Origin: Solenopsis invicta | Taxonomy: Eukaryota > Arthropoda > Insecta > Hymenoptera > Formicidae | Assembly: GCF_016802725.1 (NCBI RefSeq) | Contig: NC_052665.1 | Coordinates: forward strand, 16,622,501 to 16,686,500 | Reading direction: 5' to 3' | DNA length: 64,000 nucleotides | Shown: one piece after another, positions 1-11,156 of the stretch | Layout of the letters: each line of letters starts with the position of its first letter | Position numbering within the stretch: position 1 is the stretch's first letter | Made by a program: the position numbers and the translations under genes | The notes under the pieces: generated by a model | Database searches by the model: none | What the model was told of the DNA's origin: nothing | Seen by the model: the letters and a program-made list of their open reading frames with translations, nothing else

Positions 1-1654
1 TTCCATACGATCGAGATCATAAATCTGATAAGAGAACGTCGCGAGAGCACGCCCAGCTAGTGTTTCGTTTCGTGGAATGGGTGGGTAAACATACACACGC
101 GACTTGCGTGAATCACGAAACCGCAAAGAATATTTCAGAGGAGAAAACAAATGTGCTTAACAAGCGACTTCTCATTAGATTGTAATTAAGAGACAAATTT
201 GATATGCCAAGTCGGCGCAGACACAAAAGGGCTTTGAGCAGGCGCTCATGTTACCGATCCACGGTGCAAAGATAAATAATTGACATATCCGACGTTAATC
301 CTGTTTTATATGCGCGAGGGGTCCAGCACATTACAGCCTTACTAATTCGCTACCGATTGAAACTATTTTATATATTTACCAAATGTTTTTTACCTTTCAA
401 TCAATCGTTGAAAAAATTTTCTTGCACTTGTCTCTGTCTATAGATTGTATAGAATAGTATCAATTTTTATTTAATTATAAATTATAAAAAAAAACAATGA
501 AAATTGATATATAACGTTAGGGTGTCAGAAACATCATACGCAAAATGTTTTGGTTCTACAGTACCAGCTGAAAGTTATCGAAATGTTAACACAGACTTCT
601 TAGAATTCTTTTTTTCTGATCAGTGAAAAAAACTTTTTGTTGTGAATATCTGAATTTTTACTTTGAAACCAGTTGCAAAGAAAATAACAAAAAATTTGGC
701 TTATTATACAAAAAAAAAATTGTAAGCTGCAGTTTTAAATAAATAATTATTAACTAAGTAGCAAATTCAAATAACTTTCTGCACAAATATTAATTAAAAT
801 TTTATTAGTATATGTAAAAAGTTTGATTTAACTCGTAATGCTTCATCAATTTTGCAAATAAGAACTGCAAAACGCAATTTACGTAAGAATTAAGACTAAA
901 TAAGAAATTTAAAAAAATTTTTAAATCGACAAAAGAATTGTATTCAAATTTTACAAATACTCGTAATAATAGAACAATCTTTGAAATTTTTATATTTTCT
1001 GGTAATGTTTTGAGATATGATACATGTATTTTTAAAATCGGATGTCTTTTAAGATTTTACATAGGCTTTGAACACAGCACTTTTCTCAAATCTACCAAAA
1101 ATGAAATAAATCCTTTAATGTCCATTTTTATGAATGTAGATTAATTTTGACCTCAGTTTAACTTACTCTTTATTTTTTTCTAATTCTTAAAACTAGGGAA
1201 AAAAAATTAAAAAGAATCAAATTTAATCTGTATTGGTGCAAATGGACATAATAGGATTTTGAAGAAAGATTACCGAAATAGCACTACCTCACTTAAAGTT
1301 CAACCGTTGTAGTTTTGTACAGTTTCTATGGAATTATTTCAGAATTATTGTTATGACGCTTTATTATACTCGAGATTGGATACAGTAGGAATTTTGTTTT
1401 TTACGTTCGTAGAAAAATCGTGACATTATTTTTCGACACATTTTATAGCTGAACTGCAGAATAGATAAGATACATAAGATTTTGATAATTTGTAATGATT
1501 ATAATATTATTAGATTAATAAGATTAAAGTTTTCTTTTCATTCTTATTTGTATTTTGGATTAGATAAACGAAGTTTCATTGGAGCTTAGTCTTCTAAATT
1601 GACGTTGCTTAAATCGCAATTTTAGTTATTATGATATAAACGATTTTTTCACAG

Positions 1655-1720
1655 CCCTCAGCGGTTTCCTCCTCGCTAAAATCTGTACACCTACTGCCCT
1701 CAGCGGTTTCCCCCTCGCAG
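1655..1720. repeat. Short direct duplication
   Basis: The 15-base string CCCTCAGCGGTTTCC followed by CCTCGC occurs twice about 45 bases apart, in otherwise AT-rich sequence. The function is unknown. Confidence 0.6.
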
Positions 1721-2004
1721 TGAACGGAAAAATAGTAAGAAGATAATACGGAAAGCGATATTCAAAATCATTCAGTCTCGTACTCTCAAAGAATCTGAAG
1801 ACTGTAAAATAAGATTGAATGAAGAAGAAAGGAAATTTCTCTCAAAAAATACATTTTTGTGATATTGTCAGTGATGAAGTTTTACATGGGATTGAACAAG
1901 CAAGTGTAGACTTCGCAGAGATCGGTAACTGATATACCACTTATTTATTTAAAATAAAAAATATAAAATAGATTTCAGAAACTTATTAAAAATATAAAAT
2001 AAGA

Positions 2005-2390
2005 AATAGGTTATAAGAGGTTGTTTAATATAATAAATACTAAATAATTATTTTATTTTATTTTAAATACATATTTTAAATAATGTTATTTTAATACGAC
2101 CGACTTCTGTTTACAACAATGATTTTTGTTTTTTGATTTCAATAAAGAAAACCAAATCCAATCGAAATTAATCAGCAGTGAACACTTATTTAAAATATTT
2201 ATTTAGAATTAAATAACTTTTTCTTCCTTCATATTTAAAGTAGGAAAGAAGGAAAGTAGGAAATAGGTTATAAGAAGTTATTTAAAGTAATATTAAAAAC
2301 TATTTTATTTTATTTTAAATGTATACTTTAAATAATGTTGTTTTAAATACAACCGACCGACCCCTGGAACTTTGTGAACAATAGAGAACG
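2005..2390. repeat. Diverged AT-rich tandem duplication, period about 257 bp
   Basis: Two consecutive blocks begin with AATAGGTTATAAGA and run through TTTTATTTTATTTTAAAT to a shared end around CAACCGACCGAC or CGACCGACTTC. The copies differ by scattered substitutions and indels. No coding potential was seen. Confidence 0.6.
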
Positions 2391-2618
2391 ACTATAATTT
2401 TGCAACCTGTTTAGCAAACGGATTTTCTGATTCGCACCATTTGCAAACTTATTAGAATTGCTTATTAAAAAAATTATAATACAAAAATAATAACAAAATT
2501 ATATAAGAAAGGGAAAATGTACATGATGTGAAAAAAACTTAAAAAACATTCTTCATTCTGAGTTGCAAACCTTTATATGAAAATATGTGAAAAGTGATGT
2601 GATTTTGGTAACCTTTTC

Positions 2619-4054
2619 ACCTCTATGAAGCTAGCAAAACCAAATCGGCAGAATCAAATAAAACTTAGTGGAATATTTAGTACTTATTTTGTACTAATTT
2701 GTACCATAAAAAATAATTTTGTATCCCATGCCGTTTCGAAGAAACTCGTGGTCCTGCTAGGTTCATATGAAGCTAGCAGGACCAAAAAAATAAATTTTTT
2801 TTAAATAAAAATAAAGTAGATATAATTAGTACTGATTTTGTACTAATTTGTACCACTCTAAATAAATTAATAATATAAGTTTAATTAATATAATCAGCTT
2901 CAAAACAATTTACACTTCTATATTCTAGACCAGTTCCAAGAATAAAGTACTCTTTTCCCTCAGTAGAATCGAACGACACTACTTTTACTCAATGAGTAAT
3001 AATTTATACTACCAAAATGTGCAATTTACGAATTTGTACCCTTGCCATTTTTCTCAAAATCACCCTTAACACTTGATGACGTCTAGAGTAAAGTACTCTT
3101 TTCCCTTAGCAGAATCGAACGACACTATTTTTGCTCAATGCTTGATAATTTATACTACCAAAATGTGCAATTTAAAAATTTGTACCCCTGCCATTTTCTC
3201 AAAACTACCTCAAACACTTGAGAACCTCAAAAATAAATATATAGTTTATACCAGTAAAAATAATTTTATACTCTGTGCCATTAGAAAAAATAGTACTGAA
3301 AGAGAGAGAGAGAAAAAACAGCTTACATATTTAAACGGCAAAAATGTATATAAATTTTATAATATATAAACTCTCAAACTTCAAATTTCGATAAATCATA
3401 TTTTGTGTAAATTATTATGCATCAAGGAAATATAGTGTCGTTTGATTCTGTTAAGAGAAAAAAATACTTTAGTTTTGAGGTCATCAAGTATTAAGGGTGA
3501 TTTTGAGAAAAATGGCAAGGGTACAAATTCTTAAATTGCACATTTTGGTAGTACAAATTATCAAGCATCAAGAAAAAATAGTGTCGTTTGATTCTGCTAA
3601 GGAAAGAGAGTACTTTATTCTAGAGGTCATCAAGATTCAGGGATGGTTTTGAGAAAAATGGCAAGGGTACAAATTATTACTCATCGAGTAAAAGTAGTGT
3701 CGTTCGATTCTACTGAGGGAAAAGAGTACTTTATTCTTGGAGCTGGTCTAGAATATAGAAGTGTAAATTGTTTTGAAGCTGATTATATTAATTAAACTTA
3801 TATTATTAATTTATTTGAAGTGGTACAAATTAGTACAAAATCAGTACTAATTATATCTACTTTATTTTTATTTAAAAAAAATTTTTTTTTGTCCTGCTGG
3901 CTTAATATGAACCTAGCAAGACCACGAGTTTTTTCGAAACGGCATGGGGTACAAAATTATTTTTTATGGTACAAATTAGTACAAAATAAGTACTAAATAT
4001 TCCACTAAGTTTTATTTGATTCTGCCGATTTGGTTTTGCTAGCTTCATAGAGGT
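2619..4054. mobile_element. Foldback (long-TIR) non-autonomous DNA transposon, MULE-like
   Basis: A single large palindrome. The left arm starts ACCTCTATGAAGCTAGCA and the right arm ends with the reverse complement; arms of roughly 600-700 bp meet near 3,336. The element is bounded on both sides by AACCTTTTC (2,610-2,618 and 4,055-4,063), a perfect 9-bp direct repeat that looks like a target-site duplication. Each arm contains partially duplicated sub-blocks of about 146 bp, with AAGTACTCTTTTCCC at about 2,945 and 3,091 and inverted counterparts at about 3,610 and 3,725. There is also an inner hairpin around 2,751-2,784. No transposase reading frame is present. Long TIRs with 9-bp duplications are typical of Mutator-like elements; that family assignment is inference. 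Confidence 0.8.
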
Positions 4055-4485
4055 AACCTTTTCCTATATTTCCTATATCCTCAATATGATCATCTTAATA
4101 TAGTTGACGATTAATGAGGACATTTAAAATCTTCTACTCTAGGTTGTATAAACTTCTCACGATTTGCATTTTAAATGTCTTCATGTTTACGTGAATTCTT
4201 CGAATAACAAGCTCGATCTACGCGCTGTCTGTTTAAAATTAATTACATCGAGATATCATCGCGCCGAAAAGTAACGAAATTCTCATCAAGAAAGATCTCG
4301 CGTCTCAGGGCGACGCGATTACGGTAACGCTCGGAGACACGGTGTTATATAGGCAGTTCCGGTATCGCTGCGGAGCGGCGACCGGTTGAAAAAGAAAGGA
4401 ACTGTCAAGCGCACGCCGGTCGCGCCGATCGACCTCGTGCACAGGACGAGAAAACGTACGTGACGCGCGGACGTCGCCTCCCGGG

Positions 4486-4488
4486 CGA

Positions 4489-4534
<46 letters not shown>

Positions 4535-4590
4535 AGCGTCAGCGTCGGCGTCGGCGTCGGCGTCAGTGTCGGTGTCGGAGTCGGAGTCGA
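4486..4590. repeat. GGCGTC hexamer microsatellite
   Basis: About 17 units of GGCGTC with a few GTCAGC and GGTGTC variants. It is open in several frames (Asp-Ala on the minus strand, Thr-Pro in another), which creates spurious ORFs at 4,319-4,729. It lies in the alpha-q intron inside a CpG-dense patch (4,260-4,640). Confidence 0.9.
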
Positions 4591-5743
4591 CGGCACACGG
4601 CCGCGACCGCTCGTGAGAGGCGCGCATGAATGAAACGAATGAGTGACTCTTTCTAAAGGAGAGCACATAGGGGTCAATCAGTGTAATCTCGCGACGGCCA
4701 ATGACAAAATTAATAATCGTCATTCTCACGGACGGCAGAATTAACAGTCGTGCTTCAACGACCTTACGACGTCTGTGTAACGAATTTTCATCGTATCTCG
4801 ATAATTTCGCGAATCGCTGTCGACTTGTATTATTTAAAGGCGTTTTGTGATTAATGTCGCGGTTATTTCAATTGAACACGTAGCCGACTATTTCTATAGT
4901 GTTACATATATAATAACAACAGTCCAATTCGAAAGTTAATTATTCGGAGCATCACTAAGCAGAAATTCAGTATCCTCCCCCCCTCCAGTGTTAATCCAGT
5001 GTTAAATATTAAAGAAACAAATTTAAATCAATTCCTTGAGTTAAATAACGTTTTATAATTTTTTACTTCTGTGTGTTATAATTTATTATTTTAACACACA
5101 AAGTATATAGTTAAAAGAACAACCTCATCTAATCAATTCATTTGTGTGGTCAAATTACTTAATTTCAAAGTAAATAGCGCCGGTACCAATATATGCATCT
5201 ACTAAATAATAAATTAGAGTTAAATTTAACATTTTTATAATTAAATTGTTTAACATCATTATTTTAGTTCAATTAATGATATATTGAGGAATAATGGCGA
5301 TCTATAGAAATGATTGAAAATAACTCAATCTGATTGTAAGTATAATTTGACACTACAAATTTAACAAAATATTAACAGCTAATTAGGATAACTCCGCGAT
5401 TTACGTTGCAAAAGTCAAAAATAGAAGGAATGGAGATAACTTGCTTGCAACCATTCTGTTATGCTTTTATTATGTTGTACTAATATTGTGTTGTAATTTT
5501 AGTTTTTTAATTTTAATATTATGAAACATCGTGAGTTGAATCAACTTGTCAATCATTACATAAAAAAAATTTTTTTTTTATGTTGAAATAAATATATTTA
5601 TCTTAACATCATTTCCTTAATTTAAATAAATATTAGCTAGTCTAAAATAATTTATTTTTAAACTTAAAAAATATTTTTTTAAATCAAGAACGTTAAAATA
5701 AATATAAATACATTTACTCAAACGTAAAAAAAATTCTTTTTAG

Positions 5744-5867
5744 TGTATGAGTAGCACAGCAATGTTACAATTTAGATAAAATGATTACTCTCTCTCTCTC
5801 TCTCTGTATGAGTAGCACAGCAATGTTACAATTTAGATAAAATGATTACTCTCTCTCTCTCTCTCTG
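5744..5867. repeat. Two-copy 61-bp tandem repeat ending in (CT)n
   Basis: TGTATGAGTAGCACAGCAAT and the following 40 bases, including a CT-dinucleotide run, are repeated almost exactly with a 61-base period. This looks like a recent duplication. Confidence 0.85.
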
Positions 5868-7076
5868 TAAAAAGTGTAAAAGGTTTATTAATACATAAAT
5901 GTAAGAGAGATAATAAAGGATGGAGTATACAAAAATAAAAGTGCTTAACTCTCGTATTTTTTGCCCAATTTAATTGCTATCTATGAGTGGCCGTAAAGCC
6001 CACCATTTTTAACATACGATAAAAATGTAAGGATTTTTTTTTTTTCAAATATAAGAAAATTAATATTCCGTATTTCTATTTTTTTTTATAGTAGCAGACA
6101 GTATAAAATTTTTATTGGTGCAGTTTTATTTTCTTTAAATATAGTAAATAGAACTTGATAAATTATAAGTTTTCGTTGGATACCGTGTATATACCATAGT
6201 TACTTTGTCTCACAAAGAGAGAGAGAGAGAGAGAGGAGATAAAAAAATCTATGTTGCACATCGTCATTTCGCCTTATGGAACTTTTGATCTACGCAGATT
6301 CAACGATAATGGTAATAGATTTATACATGAAGCCAGTGGAAGAGGCGGCAAGTTAGGTAGCACCCATTATTCGCCCACCTGTTCCTTAACCATCCTCGGC
6401 TACCTTACCACTTCCCTCCCTAAGTTTGAGTCAGCATTCCAACCAAGATTTAAGTTGCCGTAATATGGTGATAGATAAAACGGATTACGTCTTTCAAAGG
6501 GTGGTCTTGAAACGAACAATTTCCCGTACGAAAAAAGAAGAAGAGGGGAGGGGGCAGGGCGGACTACACCTACGTCTATCCTGATGAAAATAACAGTGAG
6601 TAGACAACTCGCGCCTCTCGCGTTGCTGATCTCCCTGCCGGGTTGTTTACGCAGCGTTATCGTCTTTCATTAATTTCCTCTATGGGAGGGAAGAGCGGAG
6701 CGACTTGCCACTCGGCCGGCCCGCTTTTACCGGCTTCGTATATTCCCCGACTTAATGCCGGGTTTCCATCGCGAACCCAGGGAAGCAAGTCGAGTAGCAA
6801 ATTACTCGTTTACCTTCCCCGACAAACGCGACGGTATATACAGAAGTTTAAGCAAGTGTGACCCGTGCGTCTCGCAACGCCGGGTTACAATATTCGCTAT
6901 TTTTGGAGTAATTTGCTACTGTACGTCGATTCGACCCCGTTTTCATCGGTGGGGAGAGAGGAAAAAAAAGAAAATGATAGGGCGGACGAAAGCGAGCGAT
7001 TTTTATAGCGCTCGGCCGCCAAGTTTTATCCGGCGCCCGATGCATCTCCTTTTTGCGAAGAATGACGAAAACTCAC

Positions 7077-7194
7077 CGAGTAGGAGCAGCTTGAGTTCCC
7101 GCCTAGCATCCCGTTTGTCCCTTCGAAGTTGTCGTTCGATTTCCTGGTTGATGCGTTTCTGTTCCTTCGCCTCTTCTGACAGGCAGCACGCCAT
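7077..7194 (-). CDS. Galphaq: G protein alpha-q subunit, first coding exon (partial gene)
   Basis: The product is the alpha subunit of heterotrimeric Gq, the membrane-attached GTPase that couples receptors (including rhodopsin in insects) to phospholipase C-beta. The 39 codons read MACCLSEEAKEQ, then the basic N-terminal helix (RRDKRDARREL), then LKLLLLG at the start of the GTP-binding P-loop. The paired cysteines at residues 3 and 4 are the family's palmitoylation sites. The exon ends one base into the Gly codon at a GTGAGT donor, so the P-loop is split by the intron. The start is fixed by an in-frame TGA two codons upstream and a G at -3. The vertebrate six-residue N-terminal extension is absent, as in invertebrates. 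The remaining exons lie left of position 1. The identity is recognised from conserved family sequence. Confidence 0.95.
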
Positions 7195-8640
7195 GGCTCA
7201 GAATAGCGGAATCCTCCTTTGACGGAGGAGGTGATGATGACGAAGAAGGAGGAAGAGGGGGAGGAGAAGGAGGTGGAGATGGAAGAAGAGAAAAAGAAGG
7301 TGACGAAGAGGCAGGAATATCGGAGAAGTCGTGAACGAAGGAAGGGGAGGAGGAATAGGAAAAGGAGGAGGAGGAGGAGGAGGAGGAGGAAGGAACAGAG
7401 GAGGATGTACGAACGATTCGCAGTGACAGCGAGCACTGCTTGTCGACCGGCGGTGACTTTCGTTGTGGCTGCTGCTCCTCTCTGTCTCCTTCCCTTTCTC
7501 AGTTTCGCGCACGCGGCCGATGATGCGGCGATCCCGACGAACGTGTTAAGATTCAAGTCGACGATCGTCCTGGCGACGGGAGGAGGGAGGCGATGTATTA
7601 TCTCCCCACCGCGGTGGCGGCGGCGACGGCGGCGGCGACGACGGCGGCGACGGACGACAATGACGCCTCGTCGCCGTCCTCGTGGTCCCGTCTTCCTTCT
7701 CTCTCCTCCGTCTTTCTCGTCCCGGTGGTGCCTCTCACTTCTGGCTGCCTCCCACTACCGTCGTTATTACTACTACTACTATTACTACGGACACCACCGG
7801 CAACGGCACCGGCACCGGCACTACTACCACCACTACTACTATTACTACTACTACTACTACCACCACCACCGGCGACGGCGGCGGCGACGACGACGGCGAC
7901 GGCGACGGCGACGACGACGGCGACGACGACGACGACGGCGGCGACGGTCACGTCGACGGCAGCAGGCAGCGGCGACGACGACGACGACGACGACGGTGGT
8001 GTTTCACTTACTCGCGGCAACTCACCACCACCACTGCCACCACCACCACCACCACCACCACCACTACCACCACCTACACCACCAGCGGCGGCAGCGGCAC
8101 CACTTCCAGCACCGGCACGACGATGACAACGACGGTCACCACGACGACGGCGACGACGGCGACGGCGACGGTGAATACGGCGAATACGACGACGACCACG
8201 GGGGAACGTCCCCGGCGGCGCACCCGTGTTTCCCCTTTAACGACGGCGGCGTCTACGCAGCGCCGCTGCTCCTGTCGGCGGGGCTCGACGACGCCAGCGA
8301 CGCATCAACGCGCGTCTACACGCACGCACACGCGAGCAGCCCTCGCGCGCGCTGCCTCTGTCGTCCACCGACTACCACGACTACCTTACTCGTCGTACTC
8401 CGCTCCGTCCGTCCGTCCGTTCGCTGCTGCTGCTTCTTCTTCTTCTTCTTCTTCCTCCTCTTCTTCCTCCTTTCTCTCTCTCCCCCGTATTGCGCTCGCG
8501 TATACCGCACGTTTCTCGCCCCGAGCACTCGGAGTGCGCGAGAGAGGTTCGCCGAGGCGCACTACGCGAATCTTGTCGTGTGTGCGCGTTTATATATACC
8601 TATTTCTGTGTACCGTTATACTCCTTCTCGCTCCCTATTA

Positions 8641-8666
8641 TGCACGCACGCACGCACGCACGCACG
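8641..8666. repeat. (GCAC)n tetranucleotide microsatellite
   Basis: Six uninterrupted GCAC units within the alpha-q upstream repeat mosaic. Confidence 0.9.
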
Positions 8667-8903
8667 TAACAGCAGCAGCATACATGTAGCCGCCACCGGG
8701 GTGCACACGTTTCGCCTTTCCCACGGGTGCGACGTCGTCACTGTAACCTCTCTCGACGACGGACGTTCCCTCGTAGCAGAGGGCGAGGTCCGTCTCTCTG
8801 TCCCTTTCTCACTCGCTCCTTTCCTCCTTCCGTCTCTCCCTCTCTCTTTTTCACTCCGCGCGCACTTCTTCACTCCCTCTTTGCACTTCCTCGCACTTTC
8901 TCA

Positions 8904-8934
<31 letters not shown>

Positions 8935-9035
8935 TCTTTGGTTATTATCCGTGTCGCTCTGTTCTTATCCCGGCGCGCACGGATGGAACCACCGGCGGCG
9001 ATGACACCGCCCGGATGCGTCCCGGAGTCTTGGAT

Positions 9036-9068
9036 GGTCGGTCGGTCGGTCGGTCGGTCGGTCGGTCG
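9036..9068. repeat. (GGTC)n tetranucleotide microsatellite
   Basis: About eight perfect GGTC units. It translates as repeated Val-Gly-Arg-Ser in one frame, an artefact. Confidence 0.9.
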
Positions 9069-11028
9069 CGCGTGTTCACCCGCGTAGTACTAGACGTACG
9101 GCGCGGCCAAAGAGAGCAGCTCTTACCAGAGAGCGACGTAGCGGCGACGATGTTCGACGGCGACGACGACGACGACGACGGCGGCGACGACGATCAGCTC
9201 CCCGGCTCGCGCGGTGTTGGGTGTGGTAACCCACCGGCGCTCCGTCTCCCTTCCTCGCTCGCTCGCTCGCTTACTCCTCGCGCGTTCTCGCCGTGCTCCC
9301 TCCTGCCCTCTCGCTCGCTCGCTCACTCGCTCCCTCTGTCTTGCTCGCGCGGCGACGGGCCCGATTTTCCCTCTGTCGCGCTGTCTCCGTGAGCACACGC
9401 GAAAAATTGCTGTTACTGTCGCTACTGTTATCGCCGCCGCCGCTGCTCCTGTTGATGGTGTCGATGGTACTGTTGTTGCTCCGATGCACCGAATGACACG
9501 AAAACACGGCACGAGACGAGCGCGGCATACGACGATACGCGTGGTCACGTTAACGACGACGACAACGACGACGTGTCGAATCGCCGCGAGGGAGAGAGAC
9601 AGACGATTTCACCGCGATGCTTCGTCGTTCTGTCCTCTTTCTCTCTCTCTCTTTCTCTCTCTCTTCACCTATATATCAAACTCTCTTTCTCTCTCTGTCT
9701 ATATCACTGACACTGCTACTGCTGCTCTGCTCCTGCTGTTGGCGGCTGCTGCTGCTGCTGGCTGCACGAGCGCCCACACCTCTCGAACGGAGCAACTCCT
9801 TGCGACACGCGCCGCGCCCGTCCGGCGCGCAGCTTTTATGAAGCGTCGCGCGAGCCGCGAATCCTGTTAGACCAAACCAGATTGGCGAAGCCCCGCGACA
9901 CGGCACCCACGGCCAGCTCTCTCTCTCGTTTCGCTCGTGGCTGGCTGCCTGCGTATCACCAGCACCGTAGGGCGCGGGGGGCGCGCACGTGTCCGCTAAC
10001 AAGATTAAAATCGGCGAGTAGGAGGAGGCGCGGCCGCCACCCGCAGGGGAGGAGGCACGGAGAATGTAATGGCGCGGCGCTGCAAGCGCGCAGGTAATCA
10101 CGCAATCCGCCTTATCGACTAAGCGTGATAGCGCCACAGTCGCAACGGCGATCACTATGGTGGCGCGACGATGGGAGGAGAATTCAAAAAGAAGAGCATC
10201 GCGCGAAACAGCGGTTAATACAGCCATACAGCTTACACGTTGCTGCAAGTGTGATAACATTGAAAGTCCATTTGGGGCCGCCTACGTCCTACGTGTTCGG
10301 ACCTGTTCGCCCGTTATTGTTTCGTTTTAATCGTCGATTGCATCACAGTCGGCCTACCAGGATAACCGTCGTCCTTCGTGCTTTGATTTCTAAAACTGAT
10401 TGTGTTTACTGGCCGTATCATTCTCGCCTATCCAATCCAGGGAATGGGTACCAAAAAAACAAGAAGTGATAACATTGATCTAATGTGAGAGAAGATACAC
10501 AAACAAGGTAGGCGATCCTAGATTGTTTGAGAATATTTGAATTGTTATACTGACGATTTATTGCGTTTCTCTTTTGTTTATTCTTGGCGAGTTTTGCCCA
10601 ATTTCTTCATTTTTATATAACTTTATCCATAAGATATCTTGCAGAAAATATGATAATTTCTATTAAAATACTAGTACATTTTGTGTTTCAAAAATTAGCA
10701 GCATGAAAAATACCTATCCATTAAATATGTAACTTCAATGATGAAAACAAATTTTTAATTAATTTACGAGTATCTTTATCTGGATGATAGCTATTAGAAG
10801 GTGTGAGAAAATCGGATATAAATGAAAAAATAGGTTTATTGCACTTTCCGTACGAATATAATTAAATAATAATCTCTCATTTGTTATTTAAGTTTTATCG
10901 AGATTTCAAATTTCTTCTTTTTACAGAATCCTAGAAAGGTTCTGACAGAAGGAAAAGACAGAAGTCCTAGAAAAGTATATTGTGGAAAGTCTATTAATAA
11001 AAAATTCAAATGCTGTTATACAATTGAT

Positions 11029-11110
11029 CAACTTATGGCTTAAGAAGTAATTTAAGTCAACAGATTTCAATTCAGGAGAAAGAAGAGAAATACAATTAGA
11101 AAAATCCCAA
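11029..11110 (+). pseudogene. Relic tail of an upstream tandem unit of the 390-codon gene
   Basis: The stretch containing AAGTAATT, GTCAACAGATT and GAGAAAGAAGAGAAA matches, with small changes, the last codons and 3' flank of the intact ORF (12,270-12,350). In both places it is followed by the same CATAATAAACTTA-type leader. This indicates an earlier unit of the same tandem array, of which only the 3' end remains recognisable. Confidence 0.5.
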
Positions 11111-11156
11111 TCACAATAATAATAAACTTACTAAGGTTTAATTTCATGCAGATAAA

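Larger units (their letters stand above)
1..7076 (-). other. Intron 1 (3' part off-window) of the G alpha-q gene
   Basis: Everything left of the alpha-q start exon. No second alpha-q exon (the GTP-binding loop and following helix) is readable on the minus strand here, so the intron is at least 7 kb and continues past position 1. Contents: AT-rich DNA without recognisable genes at 1-1,640; a short duplicated motif at 1,655-1,720; a diverged AT-rich tandem duplication at about 2,005-2,390; a foldback transposon at 2,619-4,054; a hexamer microsatellite at 4,486-4,590; AT-rich DNA at 4,800-5,740; a 61-bp tandem repeat at 5,744-5,867; and a (GA)n tract near 6,217-6,236. ORFs here of 60-140 codons have no coding character. 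Confidence 0.8.
7195..10100 (-). promoter_or_regulatory. Presumed 5' leader/promoter region of G alpha-q, low-complexity mosaic
   Basis: DNA immediately upstream of the alpha-q start codon. It comprises a polypurine tract on the plus strand (about 7,219-7,405), GAC/GGC/CAC triplet runs (about 7,600-8,215), CTT runs (about 8,435-8,475), (GCAC)n at 8,641-8,666, (CT)n at about 8,899-8,934, (GGTC)n at 9,036-9,068, further GAC and GCT triplets (9,145-9,190, 9,420-9,480) and CT-rich DNA near 9,640-9,700. Stop codons are so rare that up to 622 codons stay open in one frame and other frames and the antisense strand are open too. The predicted products are homopolymer-like, so none is called as a gene. 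The transcription start cannot be placed from sequence. Confidence 0.55.

Noticed and set aside
3073..3369. 98-codon ORF inside the foldback element
   Set aside because: It lies across the palindrome arm and centre, has no transposase-like sequence, and the AT-rich frame is likely chance.
4319..4729. 136- and 90-codon ORFs over the hexamer tract (Asp-Ala or Thr-Pro repeats)
   Set aside because: Open frames are produced by the GGCGTC repeat itself and there is no flanking protein-like sequence.
7219..9087. 622-codon plus-strand ORF
   Set aside because: The product is homopolymer runs from triplet repeats. It overlaps the alpha-q upstream region on the opposite strand and equally open frames exist in other phases.
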